From Candidatus Woesearchaeota archaeon (GTDB lineage: Archaea; Nanobdellota; Nanobdellia; Woesearchaeales; GW2011-AR9), in contig JACRPH010000010.1 in the NCBI GenBank assembly GCA_016214025.1, forward strand, positions 1-38,484: a stretch of 38,484 nucleotides of DNA, written 5' to 3'. Positions 16,172 to 24,255 of the stretch are shown one piece after another (the stretch's first letter is position 1; each line of letters begins with the position of its first letter). A program made the position numbers and the translations under genes. The notes under the pieces are model-generated. The model was not told the DNA's origin and did no database searches. It saw nothing but the letters and a program-made list of their open reading frames with translations.

Positions 16172-17899
16172 ATGAAAAATCTCGAAATCGCCCAGCTCCT
16201 GTACCACATCGCGGATATGCTGGAATTACAGGAAGTGCCGTTCAAGCCGCAGGCATATCGGAATGCTGCCCGAAGCATTGAAACGCTGGCTGAGGATATT
16301 AAAGCTGTTGCTGAAAAAGGAGAGCTGAATAAAATCCATGGAGTAGGAGAACATATTGCCGAGAAGATAAAAGAAATTCTGGATACGGGCAAACTGTTAT
16401 ATTATGAGAAGCTCAAGAAAGAAGTGGGGATGGATTTAGAGCAATTATTGCGCATTCCTTCTCTGGGGCCTAAAAGAGTAAAGCTGCTGAATAAAGAGCT
16501 AGGAATAAAAGATGTAGCCGGCTTGGAAAAAGCCATTAAATCTGGAAAGCTAAGAACAATCCGCGGCTTTGGCGAAGAATTAGAGCAGACTTTATTGCGA
16601 GGCATAGAATTACTTAAATCACACCCTCATCGTTTTCCTTACGCTCAGGCTCTGCCCATTGTTAATGAAATTCTTAGCATCTTCAAGAAATCCGAAACCG
16701 TACAACAGATAGAAATTGCCGGCTCGTTTAGAAGAGGAAAAGAAACTGTAGGCGATTTAGATTTTCTTGCCGTTTCCAAAACTCCGGAGAAAGTGATGCA
16801 ACTCTTCACCTCGCTTCCGGACGTGAAAGAAGTCCTGGCAAAAGGAGCCACTAAAAGTGCCGTTAGGCTGGGCAATGGATTGCAGATGGATCTTCGCGTG
16901 GTAAAAGAAAAAGAGTTCGGCTCAGCGTTATTATATTTCATCGGCAATAAAGAGCATAATATTGAACTTAGAAAACTGGCCCTTTCTAAAGGATATACAC
17001 TTAGTGAGTATGGCTTGTTTAAGTTGAAAGGAAAGAAAAAGATAAAAGACAAAAATTGGGTTGCTGGAAGAACGGAAGAGGAGGTGTACAAAAAATTAGG
17101 GATGGAGCATATTCCTCCTGAAATTAGAGGAAACCGGGGAGAGATTGAAGCAGCACTGAAGCATCAACTCCCTAAGTTAATTACTAATTCTGATTTGAAA
17201 GGGCTGTTCCACAATCATTCTACCTGGAGTGATGGAGATAATTCTCTGCTGGAGATGGCGCAGAGAGCGGAAGAGATGGGCTTTAAGTTTATTTCTTTCA
17301 ATGACCACTATTCTAGACTGGGCTTGCTTGACCCTCTCACGGAGAAACGTCTTTCCGGTTATCTTAAAGAAATAGAGAAAGTGCGCAAAAAAGTAGGAAT
17401 CAGAGTCTTTTCCGGGATTGAGATAGATATTCAGAAAGATGGCTCACTGCTGTTAGCCAGGAATAAGCTGAAAGAATTAGATATAGTGTTGGCTTCTATG
17501 CATACCTCTTTAGAAATGCCGGAGCCGGAAATGACTAAACGGGTTTGTTCTGCTTTAGAAAATTATCCCATTAACATCTTCGGCCATCCTACTTGCATCC
17601 GTTTTGGAGAGCGGGAGAGTATTGCATTGAATCTAGAGAAAGTATTTGAAACGGCAAAGAGAAATAAGGTGTTTATGGAGATTAACACTGCTCCCAACCG
17701 CATGGACTTGAATGGAACTAAGGTTCATGCCGCTTTACGGGCTGGATGTAAAGTAGCTATTGGCACCGATGCGCATCGGTTAAGCGGCTTGGAAACTTAT
17801 CCTTTAGGAATTCTTTGCGCTAGGCGGGGCTGGGCGGAGAAAAAGGATGTGGTGAATTGCTGGGAGTTGAAGAAAGTAGAAAAGGAGTTGGAGAGGTGA
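16172..17899 (+). CDS. polX: PolX: family X DNA polymerase with PHP exonuclease domain
   Basis: A repair DNA polymerase that fills short gaps. In order: an N-terminal 8-kDa-type helix-hairpin-helix domain (with IHGVGEHIAEKI and IPSLGPKRVKLL), the nucleotidyltransferase palm with GSFRRGKETVGDLDFLAV (both catalytic Asp present) and a third acid near LQMDLRVV, then a thumb, then a PHP phosphoesterase domain from about residue 340: FHNHSTWSDGDN, NDHYSRL, GIEID, ASMHTS, GHPTC and GTDAH supply its metal ligands. 575 residues is the normal size. Its last 25 codons are repeated at 25.3 kb. It stands just upstream of an A+T-rich island with its own promoter. Confidence 0.95.
   Translation: MKNLEIAQLLYHIADMLELQEVPFKPQAYRNAARSIETLAEDIKAVAEKGELNKIHGVGEHIAEKIKEILDTGKLLYYEKLKKEVGMDLEQLLRIPSLGPKRVKLLNKELGIKDVAGLEKAIKSGKLRTIRGFGEELEQTLLRGIELLKSHPHRFPYAQALPIVNEILSIFKKSETVQQIEIAGSFRRGKETVGDLDFLAVSKTPEKVMQLFTSLPDVKEVLAKGATKSAVRLGNGLQMDLRVVKEKEFGSALLYFIGNKEHNIELRKLALSKGYTLSEYGLFKLKGKKKIKDKNWVAGRTEEEVYKKLGMEHIPPEIRGNRGEIEAALKHQLPKLITNSDLKGLFHNHSTWSDGDNSLLEMAQRAEEMGFKFISFNDHYSRLGLLDPLTEKRLSGYLKEIEKVRKKVGIRVFSGIEIDIQKDGSLLLARNKLKELDIVLASMHTSLEMPEPEMTKRVCSALENYPINIFGHPTCIRFGERESIALNLEKVFETAKRNKVFMEINTAPNRMDLNGTKVHAALRAGCKVAIGTDAHRLSGLETYPLGILCARRGWAEKKDVVNCWELKKVEKELER
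17783..17856 (+). repeat. Proximal copy of 74-base direct repeat (polX 3' end)
   Basis: Identical base for base to 25324-25397. It encodes SGLETYPLGILCARRGW and the following residues of PolX. Similarity continues on both sides at a lower level. The two copies are in the same orientation, 7.5 kb apart, and bracket the island. Confidence 0.9.
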
Positions 17900-17923
17900 G
17901 AAATCTACTTTACAGTGGTAATT

Positions 17924-17932
17924 CTTATAAAT
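17924..17932 (+). promoter_or_regulatory. TATA box of the island operon
   Basis: cttataaat at 17924-17932, in the 53-base gap after polX, lies 25 bases before the first island ATG (17953). The six downstream genes overlap or nearly touch, so this box probably drives them all. Confidence 0.55.
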
Positions 17933-17952
17933 ACGCGGTCATTTAAGAGAGT

Positions 17953-18987
17953 ATGATCGCAAACTTCAATTCAGAGGTAGTAATAGGGAACGGCATACTC
18001 AAAACATACATAAGTGACCAATCATCTAGCAACTTTGTTCTAATTACAACTAAAACCCCTTATAAGTTATTTAGGAAATATTTTAAAGATGCAAATTACG
18101 CTAAAATAATCATCAAATCTAACGATATCTCTGAGATTAATGCTGTTGCAGATTCTTTTCGACCCCGTAAATTTCAGAGAGTCATAGCTTTTGGTTCTGG
18201 AACAACTATTGATTTTGCTAAAGCGTTATCATCTAAAATTGGAGGCTATTTAGTAGCAATTCCTACAATTTTGTCTTGCAATGCTTTTGCTACAAATAAA
18301 TCGGTAGTCAGAAGCAACAGCAAATTAGTTAGCATCACCTCTAAGACCCCTGATAAAGTCATTATAGATTTAGATATCATCAAACTATCACAAGAAAGAT
18401 ATAATTTTGCAGGTGTGGCAGATGTGTTATCAATATTTACAGCCTTATTTGACTGGAACCTTGCAGTTCAAAGTAAAATGGAAGATAAAAACCAACTCAT
18501 TGAGAATATTAGTCAGTCTCTCCTCGAATCTATGATGCAAAGAAGTAGTGAAATTTTTACTAAAAGGGATGTAGCATTAAAAAAACTAGCCCAAATGTTG
18601 TTAATTTCTGGATATGTTACTAATCTTTATGGTTCGGGAAGACCTGAAAGCGGGTCAGAACATATGTTTGCTAGAGCTATAGAGGAAAGCGGAAGATATT
18701 ATAAAAAAATGCTTCACGGAGAAGCTGTTCTTTTGGGAATATTGTTATGCTCAGAGTTGCAATGCCAAAAAAACGATTATTTCTATGATATTGCTACAAG
18801 GATTAATCTTTTAACTGTGCTTCAGGGAATAAGAATGGACCAGAAACAGATTGAGACATATTTACTAAAAGCAAGTAAAATTAGAAGAGATAGGTTTACA
18901 ATCTTCAATAAAATTAACTTATCACAAAAGATGGCCAACACTATTGTGACAAAAGTATTATCTAAACTTAAAAAATGGAAAATTTAA
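17953..18987 (+). CDS. Glycerol-1-phosphate dehydrogenase-like (iron-alcohol dehydrogenase fold) enzyme
   Basis: A 344-residue metal-dependent NAD(P)-linked dehydrogenase of the G1PDH/AraM branch. The cofactor motif is FGSGTTIDFAKALSSK (about 75-90); the three expected metal ligands are present in AGVADVLSIF (Asp), GSEHMFARA (His) and LHGEAVLLG (His). The substrate loop following the conserved PT reads ILSCNAFATNKS, unlike the SHDGIAS-type loop of true G1PDH, so the substrate probably differs. Dehydroquinate- and deoxyinosose-synthase relatives use a Glu as first ligand, making those less likely. It could reduce a ketose phosphate or a cyclitol ketone. First gene of the island; the next start overlaps its end by 13 bases. 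Confidence 0.75.
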   Translation: MIANFNSEVVIGNGILKTYISDQSSSNFVLITTKTPYKLFRKYFKDANYAKIIIKSNDISEINAVADSFRPRKFQRVIAFGSGTTIDFAKALSSKIGGYLVAIPTILSCNAFATNKSVVRSNSKLVSITSKTPDKVIIDLDIIKLSQERYNFAGVADVLSIFTALFDWNLAVQSKMEDKNQLIENISQSLLESMMQRSSEIFTKRDVALKKLAQMLLISGYVTNLYGSGRPESGSEHMFARAIEESGRYYKKMLHGEAVLLGILLCSELQCQKNDYFYDIATRINLLTVLQGIRMDQKQIETYLLKASKIRRDRFTIFNKINLSQKMANTIVTKVLSKLKKWKI

Positions 18988-19928
18988 TTAGGTTGCCACA
19001 TTTCACAATCGGACCAAATGAAGTACTTTTTCTAAACCAATATCCTTACCTTAAGTCAAATAGGACATTGAACATTGAGGACCATTTAGATCGAAAGATG
19101 TTGATTGATGAAGGAATCTTAATTCAGAAAAGAAAAATAGAGAAAGGGTCCCCTTGTGGCAAAAAGATATTGGTTCTTGAGCCTCATCCGGACGATTTTG
19201 CACTTTCATGTAGCGGTAGCGTTCTTAGTAAACTGAAAGAGGGGGTTGATATTGAAATAATGACTTTATTTACACAATTTTCTTTATCTACTTTCCCTTG
19301 GCGTTCGTTAATTACTATATCGGACAGTGAGTACGAAAAGTTGCGGCTTACTGAATCACGTATTGCAATAAGCAACTATCTAGATATTACATCTACTTCA
19401 TCTTATCTGCCTTCAGCACTAAAACGAGATCATAGCACCGCTTTTGGTGAATTGAATCTGTACGATGAAAAATTAATTGAAAGATGTTATCCCAAAATTA
19501 TAGAGAAAGCGATATCTGGCAAATATTCCGCTATTTTTGCTCCATTAGCAATACAACATCACCTAGATCATACCATTACCTTTAAAATTGCTAAAATGAT
19601 TAAACAAGAATGTAAAGATATTACTTTAATTTTATATGAAGACTTCCCCTATGCAAGAAATAAAGTGGCATATGCGCACAGACTTAATGAAGTTTCTTCA
19701 CAGATGCAGGTTTATCCACGATATATTTATGTTGATTCATCTCTTGAGATTATGGCTGATATAGCATCAATATATCGGTCACAATTCGATGATATAAATA
19801 GATCACAGATGCTTGCGCTATTCCGAGAAGATACGCGTAGCTGTACCAAAGAGATGAAAACCAGTGGTTTTGTCGTTGATGGGAGCCACCATCAAAGAGT
19901 ATTTGAAGTTGGGAGTGTTAAAAAATGA
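18975..19928 (+). CDS. PIG-L/LmbE-family deacetylase
   Basis: A zinc-dependent hydrolase of N-acetyl groups on amino sugars or related small molecules. The zinc and catalytic residues lie in LEPHPDDFALSCSG (about 71-84; the common HPDDE has F at the last place, but the ligands H and D and the catalytic D remain) and in HHLDHTITF (about 196-204). Preceded by a 60-residue N-terminal segment not typical of the family. 317 residues. Family members cleave GlcNAc-inositol, GlcNAc-malate and 2'-N-acetylparomamine. In this operon it stands between a dehydrogenase and a glycosyltransferase, so a glycosylated N-acetyl intermediate is the natural substrate. Start overlaps the previous gene; end overlaps the next by ATGA. 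Confidence 0.85.
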   Translation: MENLIRLPHFTIGPNEVLFLNQYPYLKSNRTLNIEDHLDRKMLIDEGILIQKRKIEKGSPCGKKILVLEPHPDDFALSCSGSVLSKLKEGVDIEIMTLFTQFSLSTFPWRSLITISDSEYEKLRLTESRIAISNYLDITSTSSYLPSALKRDHSTAFGELNLYDEKLIERCYPKIIEKAISGKYSAIFAPLAIQHHLDHTITFKIAKMIKQECKDITLILYEDFPYARNKVAYAHRLNEVSSQMQVYPRYIYVDSSLEIMADIASIYRSQFDDINRSQMLALFREDTRSCTKEMKTSGFVVDGSHHQRVFEVGSVKK

Positions 19929-21292
19929 AAATTAGTTTCGTTGATGATGAACCAGAAATATTTCCCATTCAATATGGTGGGAAAGCAAGAACTATCATCA
20001 ATTTAGCACGCGCATTTGCAGAATTACCTGCCGTTGAAAAAGTTTCAATCTTAAGTAGAACAATAAAGCACCCTTCCCAAGAATTTGTTTGTGATAAAAT
20101 CCACTTCAAAAAGTTGGGTGATTATAAAATAGTTCGTCAAATATTAGATGAGGCATCGTCTTGCGATGTTTTAAATGTGCACGCTTGTTCATTTACGATG
20201 CCTTACTTAAGCGGGTTAGATACGGTTATTACTTACCACCTTCATGATGTAATCTTTGCTACTGCAGATGCCGGAAGCCATCTTGATAAAGCGATGGGCA
20301 ATCGCTGGTCAGCAGTAATTTCCCCCTCGCAATTCGCTTCTAAAACATTAACCAATCTATGGTGGTGGAGTGAACAAAAGGATAGAGTAATAACTGTACC
20401 TCGCGGTATAGACTTTAGTCAATTTTACGCAGTATCTAATAAAGATGCTTTAGAAGCGATATCTAAAGAAGATAGTATACTCGCAGAGAGAATAAAACAT
20501 TCTTACCCCATAATCTTTTTCCCACACAGATATGAAGCTAACAAAGGAGAAGAATTTCTAGAGGAAGTTCATGAGAAATTAATTAGCAAATATTCTAATC
20601 CCCTAATATTTGCTACTTCTGCAAATACAAAGACCAATACATCGCAAATTGCAGAAATAACTTGGGTTAACACGGGGTTTATGAAATATTATTATTCGCT
20701 CAGTGATGTATCAATGGTATTATCTAAAGCGCCTGAAGCATTTTCACAAGTCCCTCTAGAATCTATCGCTTGCGGAACTCCAGTAGTGGCTTTTAGGTTT
20801 GGGAATCTTGCTAACCTGATTGATGAAATCCCTTCGATTTATGACACCAAACCAACCAGTGAAGAAATATCAAATACAATATGCATTCTATTAGAGAATA
20901 AAGAAAAGTGTGAGAGAGATATGGTCTTATCTCAAGCGTTGGTCAAAGAAAGATATAACCTAACGAATGTAGCTGGGCAAATGTTGAATGTTTATAAAAA
21001 ACTGCCCAAAGTTAGTGCTCTTGGTAAACCTACTCAAATAACTAATTTTGTGAGAGAGAAAAAAAGGTTTTTTACTGCGCCGACTTTTGCTATGTATGGC
21101 GGGGATGTGTTCATGCCAACGATTGGTGGTATACTAAAGAAGCATTGCCTCTCATCGGTTGAGTCAGACATCTTAACTTTTTGTGAGTCGGTAACTTCGC
21201 ATTCAGAGTTATATCATAAATTTGGCAATGATGAGGCTACAACTAAAACGGTAGAGAACCTCGTTAATTTAGGGCTACTCATAGAGGGGTAA
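19925..21292 (+). CDS. GT4-type glycosyltransferase with PqqD-like C-terminal domain
   Basis: Residues 1-360 form a GT-B glycosyltransferase: N-terminal GGKARTIINLARAFAE and C-terminal donor site with APEAFSQVPLESIACGTPVV, which holds the E-x7-E motif of retaining family 4 enzymes. Residues about 370-455 form an extra domain: APTFAMYGGDVFMPTIGG, then LSSVESDILTFCESVTS, HSELYHKFG and a final helix VENLVNLGLLIEG. This layout (strand pair, helix, helix-turn-helix, GLL end) resembles PqqD and other RiPP-recognition winged helices that partner radical SAM enzymes. Assignment of the tail is by pattern only. The next gene encodes a radical SAM enzyme and starts one base after the stop. Overlaps the deacetylase by ATGA. 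Confidence 0.75.
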   Translation: MKISFVDDEPEIFPIQYGGKARTIINLARAFAELPAVEKVSILSRTIKHPSQEFVCDKIHFKKLGDYKIVRQILDEASSCDVLNVHACSFTMPYLSGLDTVITYHLHDVIFATADAGSHLDKAMGNRWSAVISPSQFASKTLTNLWWWSEQKDRVITVPRGIDFSQFYAVSNKDALEAISKEDSILAERIKHSYPIIFFPHRYEANKGEEFLEEVHEKLISKYSNPLIFATSANTKTNTSQIAEITWVNTGFMKYYYSLSDVSMVLSKAPEAFSQVPLESIACGTPVVAFRFGNLANLIDEIPSIYDTKPTSEEISNTICILLENKEKCERDMVLSQALVKERYNLTNVAGQMLNVYKKLPKVSALGKPTQITNFVREKKRFFTAPTFAMYGGDVFMPTIGGILKKHCLSSVESDILTFCESVTSHSELYHKFGNDEATTKTVENLVNLGLLIEG

Positions 21293-21293
21293 A

Positions 21294-22412
21294 ATGGAGA
21301 AAGCACAATTTGTTATAAATGATTTCCTATTGTTTGAAGAATTTTGTAACTTAAGATGCGATTATTGTGGGGGTTTTTATCCTACAGATTTCGTCTTCAG
21401 GAGAGATGGTGATAGATTGGTATATCCCCAAAGATGGGAGTCTACTAGAAAAGCAAGTACCACTTTAGAGGAGATGTTAGATCAAACTCCCAAAATAACT
21501 CAATTATTTGAATTAGCTTCAAGAGTCTTAGAAGGATTAAACGACCAGTTTGAATATCCCATACTTAAATTATCCGGCGGTGAAGTATTCTTGATTAAAG
21601 AGATTTGTGATTTCATAGAACATTCTAGTAAGAGGTTCAAAGCAGTGCAATTACTAACTAATGGGACGTTGTTAAACGAATCAAGTATAGAATGCATAGC
21701 TCAGTTGGGTAATGTTTACATTCAACTCTCTTTGGATGGACATAATCTTGAAGTGAATAGGGCAAGAATTAAAAGAGAGGAGCTTCAAAGGAAGATTCTC
21801 AGGAATATTGAGGTCATCCAGAAAAAAGGCTTATCTTTGGAGATAAATTGCGTTTTGACTAAGTACAACACTAAAGAATTTAGTGCATTTGCTGAATATA
21901 TCTCACAATATCCAAAAGTGGTAATATTTCCTAGACCGGTGCGAGGTGAGTCCGTAGAAATACTACACCCAGATGAATCTGCGATAAAACAGTTTGAAGA
22001 GTCTATTAAGACAGTCAACCCTCATGTCTTACCTCCTAGCAGCTACATTGATAAGCTACTTTCAACCCTTTTGCATAAGAAAAGAGCGTGGAAATGTTAC
22101 ATCCCTTTTTTTGTAATGGGAACAGACATGTATGGGAATCTGTCGAGGTGCACACTTTGTTCAGGTTCTACAAAAGTGACAAATATTCTTGAGCCGGATG
22201 AAGATAAACTTCAGTCATTGAAGCACAAAGTTAGTTACAACTCCGATAATAACTGCATTTCGTGTCCTGAAAATTGTATTACGCAATATGAGATGTTTAA
22301 CTTGTATGTAGAAAGTATGGTCAACGAGGAAGAGCTTAAGAAAGTGCCAATATTTAGAGCCAATGGGATCATAGAGAATATAAAAGAAATAAAGAGTTCA
22401 ATAAAAAAATGA
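21294..22412 (+). CDS. Radical SAM enzyme with SPASM/twitch-like C-terminal cluster domain
   Basis: A 372-residue radical S-adenosylmethionine enzyme. The [4Fe-4S] site is CNLRCDYC (18-25), the glycine motif is KLSGGEVFL and the strand motif LLTNGTLL. The C-terminal third is cysteine-rich (WKCYIP, SRCTLCSG, NCISCPENC), consistent with a SPASM or twitch domain holding one or two auxiliary clusters. Such enzymes oxidise alcohols in aminoglycoside biosynthesis (BtrN), modify peptides or mature sulfatases. Beside a PqqD-like domain, a deacetylase and two glycosyltransferases, sugar oxidation or peptide modification are both possible. Its stop overlaps the next start by four bases. Confidence 0.85.
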   Translation: MEKAQFVINDFLLFEEFCNLRCDYCGGFYPTDFVFRRDGDRLVYPQRWESTRKASTTLEEMLDQTPKITQLFELASRVLEGLNDQFEYPILKLSGGEVFLIKEICDFIEHSSKRFKAVQLLTNGTLLNESSIECIAQLGNVYIQLSLDGHNLEVNRARIKREELQRKILRNIEVIQKKGLSLEINCVLTKYNTKEFSAFAEYISQYPKVVIFPRPVRGESVEILHPDESAIKQFEESIKTVNPHVLPPSSYIDKLLSTLLHKKRAWKCYIPFFVMGTDMYGNLSRCTLCSGSTKVTNILEPDEDKLQSLKHKVSYNSDNNCISCPENCITQYEMFNLYVESMVNEEELKKVPIFRANGIIENIKEIKSSIKK

Positions 22413-23608
22413 AAGTCCTATTACATCTTAGCTGGGGATTGCCTCCAAACTTTGTAGGTGGAACGGAGAGGTTTGTCTTAAATTTAGCTAAAGGAATAAA
22501 ACGTAGAGGCTGTGAAGCTTTTGTTGTATGTTCTAATCTAGAAGATAAAATAACGATAGAAGGCATTGATGTATATGGAGTTGTACCGAAAGAATACACC
22601 AACAAAATTAAAAAGTATGGGTATGCCAACGAGTTTTTTTTTAGAAATGAGATTATTGGAAGTAGACTAAATCATTTATCAATAGCTAAATTTTCAGATT
22701 ACGTCTCAAAGCAAATAATTAACTTTGACTTTGATATTGTTCACTTAAATGCATTTTCATACTCCTCTTTACTCCCATTAACTTTTCCTTTTCAAAAAGC
22801 AGTTGTTACTAATCATGAAAATCCACAAGAACTGGACAATTACTGGGGAAATAGTTTTTTTAATTTATTGAGAGATGTTGTCGTTGCACCTTCATCTACT
22901 TTAAGAAATATAAAAGAAAGAGTTGTACCAAGCAAGCATTATGCTAATTTATTTTCAGAATCGTTTGGGATTTCTGTTGCGGCAATTCCTCTTGGGATTG
23001 ACACTTTGGTATTCCCTGGTTACCAGCGGAATGAAATCTTGAGAAGGCAATATGCTTCTCCAGATGAGATTGTAATCCTACAACCATCGCGTTTTGAGAT
23101 TAAGCAAAAAGGACATGATATTACTCTTGGTGCATTATCAATCTTAAAAAGGAAGGGTGTTAAGGTAAAAATCATTTTCTCTGGTTATGACAATGACACA
23201 TACCACCGCAGTTTAAGTGAACTCAGAAGTTTAGTGAGTAAGAGTGATCTAGAAGGAAATGTTATACTCACTAGGTTTAATAGTATGCTTGATGCTTACA
23301 GCATCAGTGATATTGTAGTTTCCCCTGAAAGATTTTGTTCATATGGATTGGCAATGTCAGAATCACTTGCTTTAGGACTACCCACTATTATTTCTCCAAT
23401 CCCGACGTACAGAGAAATTGCTAAGGGATATAATCATGCCCACTTTACTAAAGACCATTCTCCAGAAGAGCTTGCAAGAACAATCTACAATATTATAGAT
23501 CTCGGGATAAGAATTAATCCTCCTGAAGCACTAAGATTTAGGCAGGAACATTCTTTTGATAATTGCGTAGACAAATATCTTAAATTATACACGAGGTTAC
23601 TATGTTAA
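22409..23608 (+). CDS. Glycosyltransferase family 4
   Basis: A 399-residue GT-B glycosyltransferase. The acceptor half opens with LSWGLPPNFVGGTERFVLNLAKG, the usual GG-x-ER motif after the first strand. The donor half has LQPSRFEIKQKGHDITLGAL and the nucleotide-sugar site SPERFCSYGLAMSESLALGLPTI. No membrane span or signal peptide; it acts on the cytoplasmic side. Donor and acceptor sugar cannot be told. It differs clearly in sequence from the island's first glycosyltransferase, so two different sugars or linkages are likely. Overlaps the radical SAM gene by 4 bases and the HAD gene by 7. Confidence 0.88.
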   Translation: MKVLLHLSWGLPPNFVGGTERFVLNLAKGIKRRGCEAFVVCSNLEDKITIEGIDVYGVVPKEYTNKIKKYGYANEFFFRNEIIGSRLNHLSIAKFSDYVSKQIINFDFDIVHLNAFSYSSLLPLTFPFQKAVVTNHENPQELDNYWGNSFFNLLRDVVVAPSSTLRNIKERVVPSKHYANLFSESFGISVAAIPLGIDTLVFPGYQRNEILRRQYASPDEIVILQPSRFEIKQKGHDITLGALSILKRKGVKVKIIFSGYDNDTYHRSLSELRSLVSKSDLEGNVILTRFNSMLDAYSISDIVVSPERFCSYGLAMSESLALGLPTIISPIPTYREIAKGYNHAHFTKDHSPEELARTIYNIIDLGIRINPPEALRFRQEHSFDNCVDKYLKLYTRLLC

Positions 23609-24255
23609 AAGCAATTATCTTTGATTTGGATGGAGTAATAATAAATTCTGAATACTATTGGTCTTTAGTTGAATTTGATTTATTGAGAAGCCTAGTTCCG
23701 AGTTGGGACAAAGAAAAGCATCAAACTATTATAGGAAAAAGTGTAAGTGATGTATATTCTTCATTGAGAAAAAATTATCCTATTAACTTGTCCTGCGATG
23801 AGTTCATGAAAGTGTATGATAAAATAGCGTGCGATTTGTATGCGACTAAAGTAGAAATTTGTGATGGGTGTTTAGAATTTGCTTTGGATGCTAAAAAAAG
23901 AGGGTTAAAGTTAGGGATTTCTTCTTCTTCACCGAGGAAATGGATTGATCTTGTTGTTAATCGTTTTAAGTTGAATGAATTATTTGACGTAATTGTCTCA
24001 TCGGACGATATCCCTGGCAGCAGTAAGCCATCACCTGATCTCTACATTCATACCGTAAGGAAGCTTGGTGTGGTGAACAATGAATCTATCGCTATTGAGG
24101 ACTCTAAAAATGGGATTATTGCTGCTAAAGCTGCAGGGATATATTGTGTAGCTTTTAATAACGGATACAATAATCATCCAGACTTAGCTTTAGCTGATTT
24201 AGTAATAAATAAATTTAATGAACTAAAAGTTAAATTTTTTACAAAGCCTCTCTGA
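23602..24255 (+). CDS. HAD-superfamily phosphatase/phosphomutase, beta-PGM-like
   Basis: A 217-residue haloacid dehalogenase-type enzyme acting on phosphorylated small molecules. Motif I is FDLDGVIINSE with nucleophile and acid-base Asp (8 and 10); motif II is GISSSSPRKW; motif III lysine is in SSKPSPDLY; motif IV is IAIEDSKNGI. The helical cap after motif I places it with beta-phosphoglucomutase and sugar-phosphate phosphatases. In this operon it may dephosphorylate a sugar- or cyclitol-phosphate. Last gene of the plus-strand operon; its 3' end overlaps the convergent kinase by 17 bases. Confidence 0.88.
   Translation: MLKAIIFDLDGVIINSEYYWSLVEFDLLRSLVPSWDKEKHQTIIGKSVSDVYSSLRKNYPINLSCDEFMKVYDKIACDLYATKVEICDGCLEFALDAKKRGLKLGISSSSPRKWIDLVVNRFKLNELFDVIVSSDDIPGSSKPSPDLYIHTVRKLGVVNNESIAIEDSKNGIIAAKAAGIYCVAFNNGYNNHPDLALADLVINKFNELKVKFFTKPL

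Noticed and set aside
17953-18987. 2-deoxy-scyllo-inosose synthase
   Set aside because: Attractive with the neighbouring genes, but the first metal ligand is Asp in AGVAD and the DW-x-LA segment matches G1PDH, not the Glu of the cyclase family.
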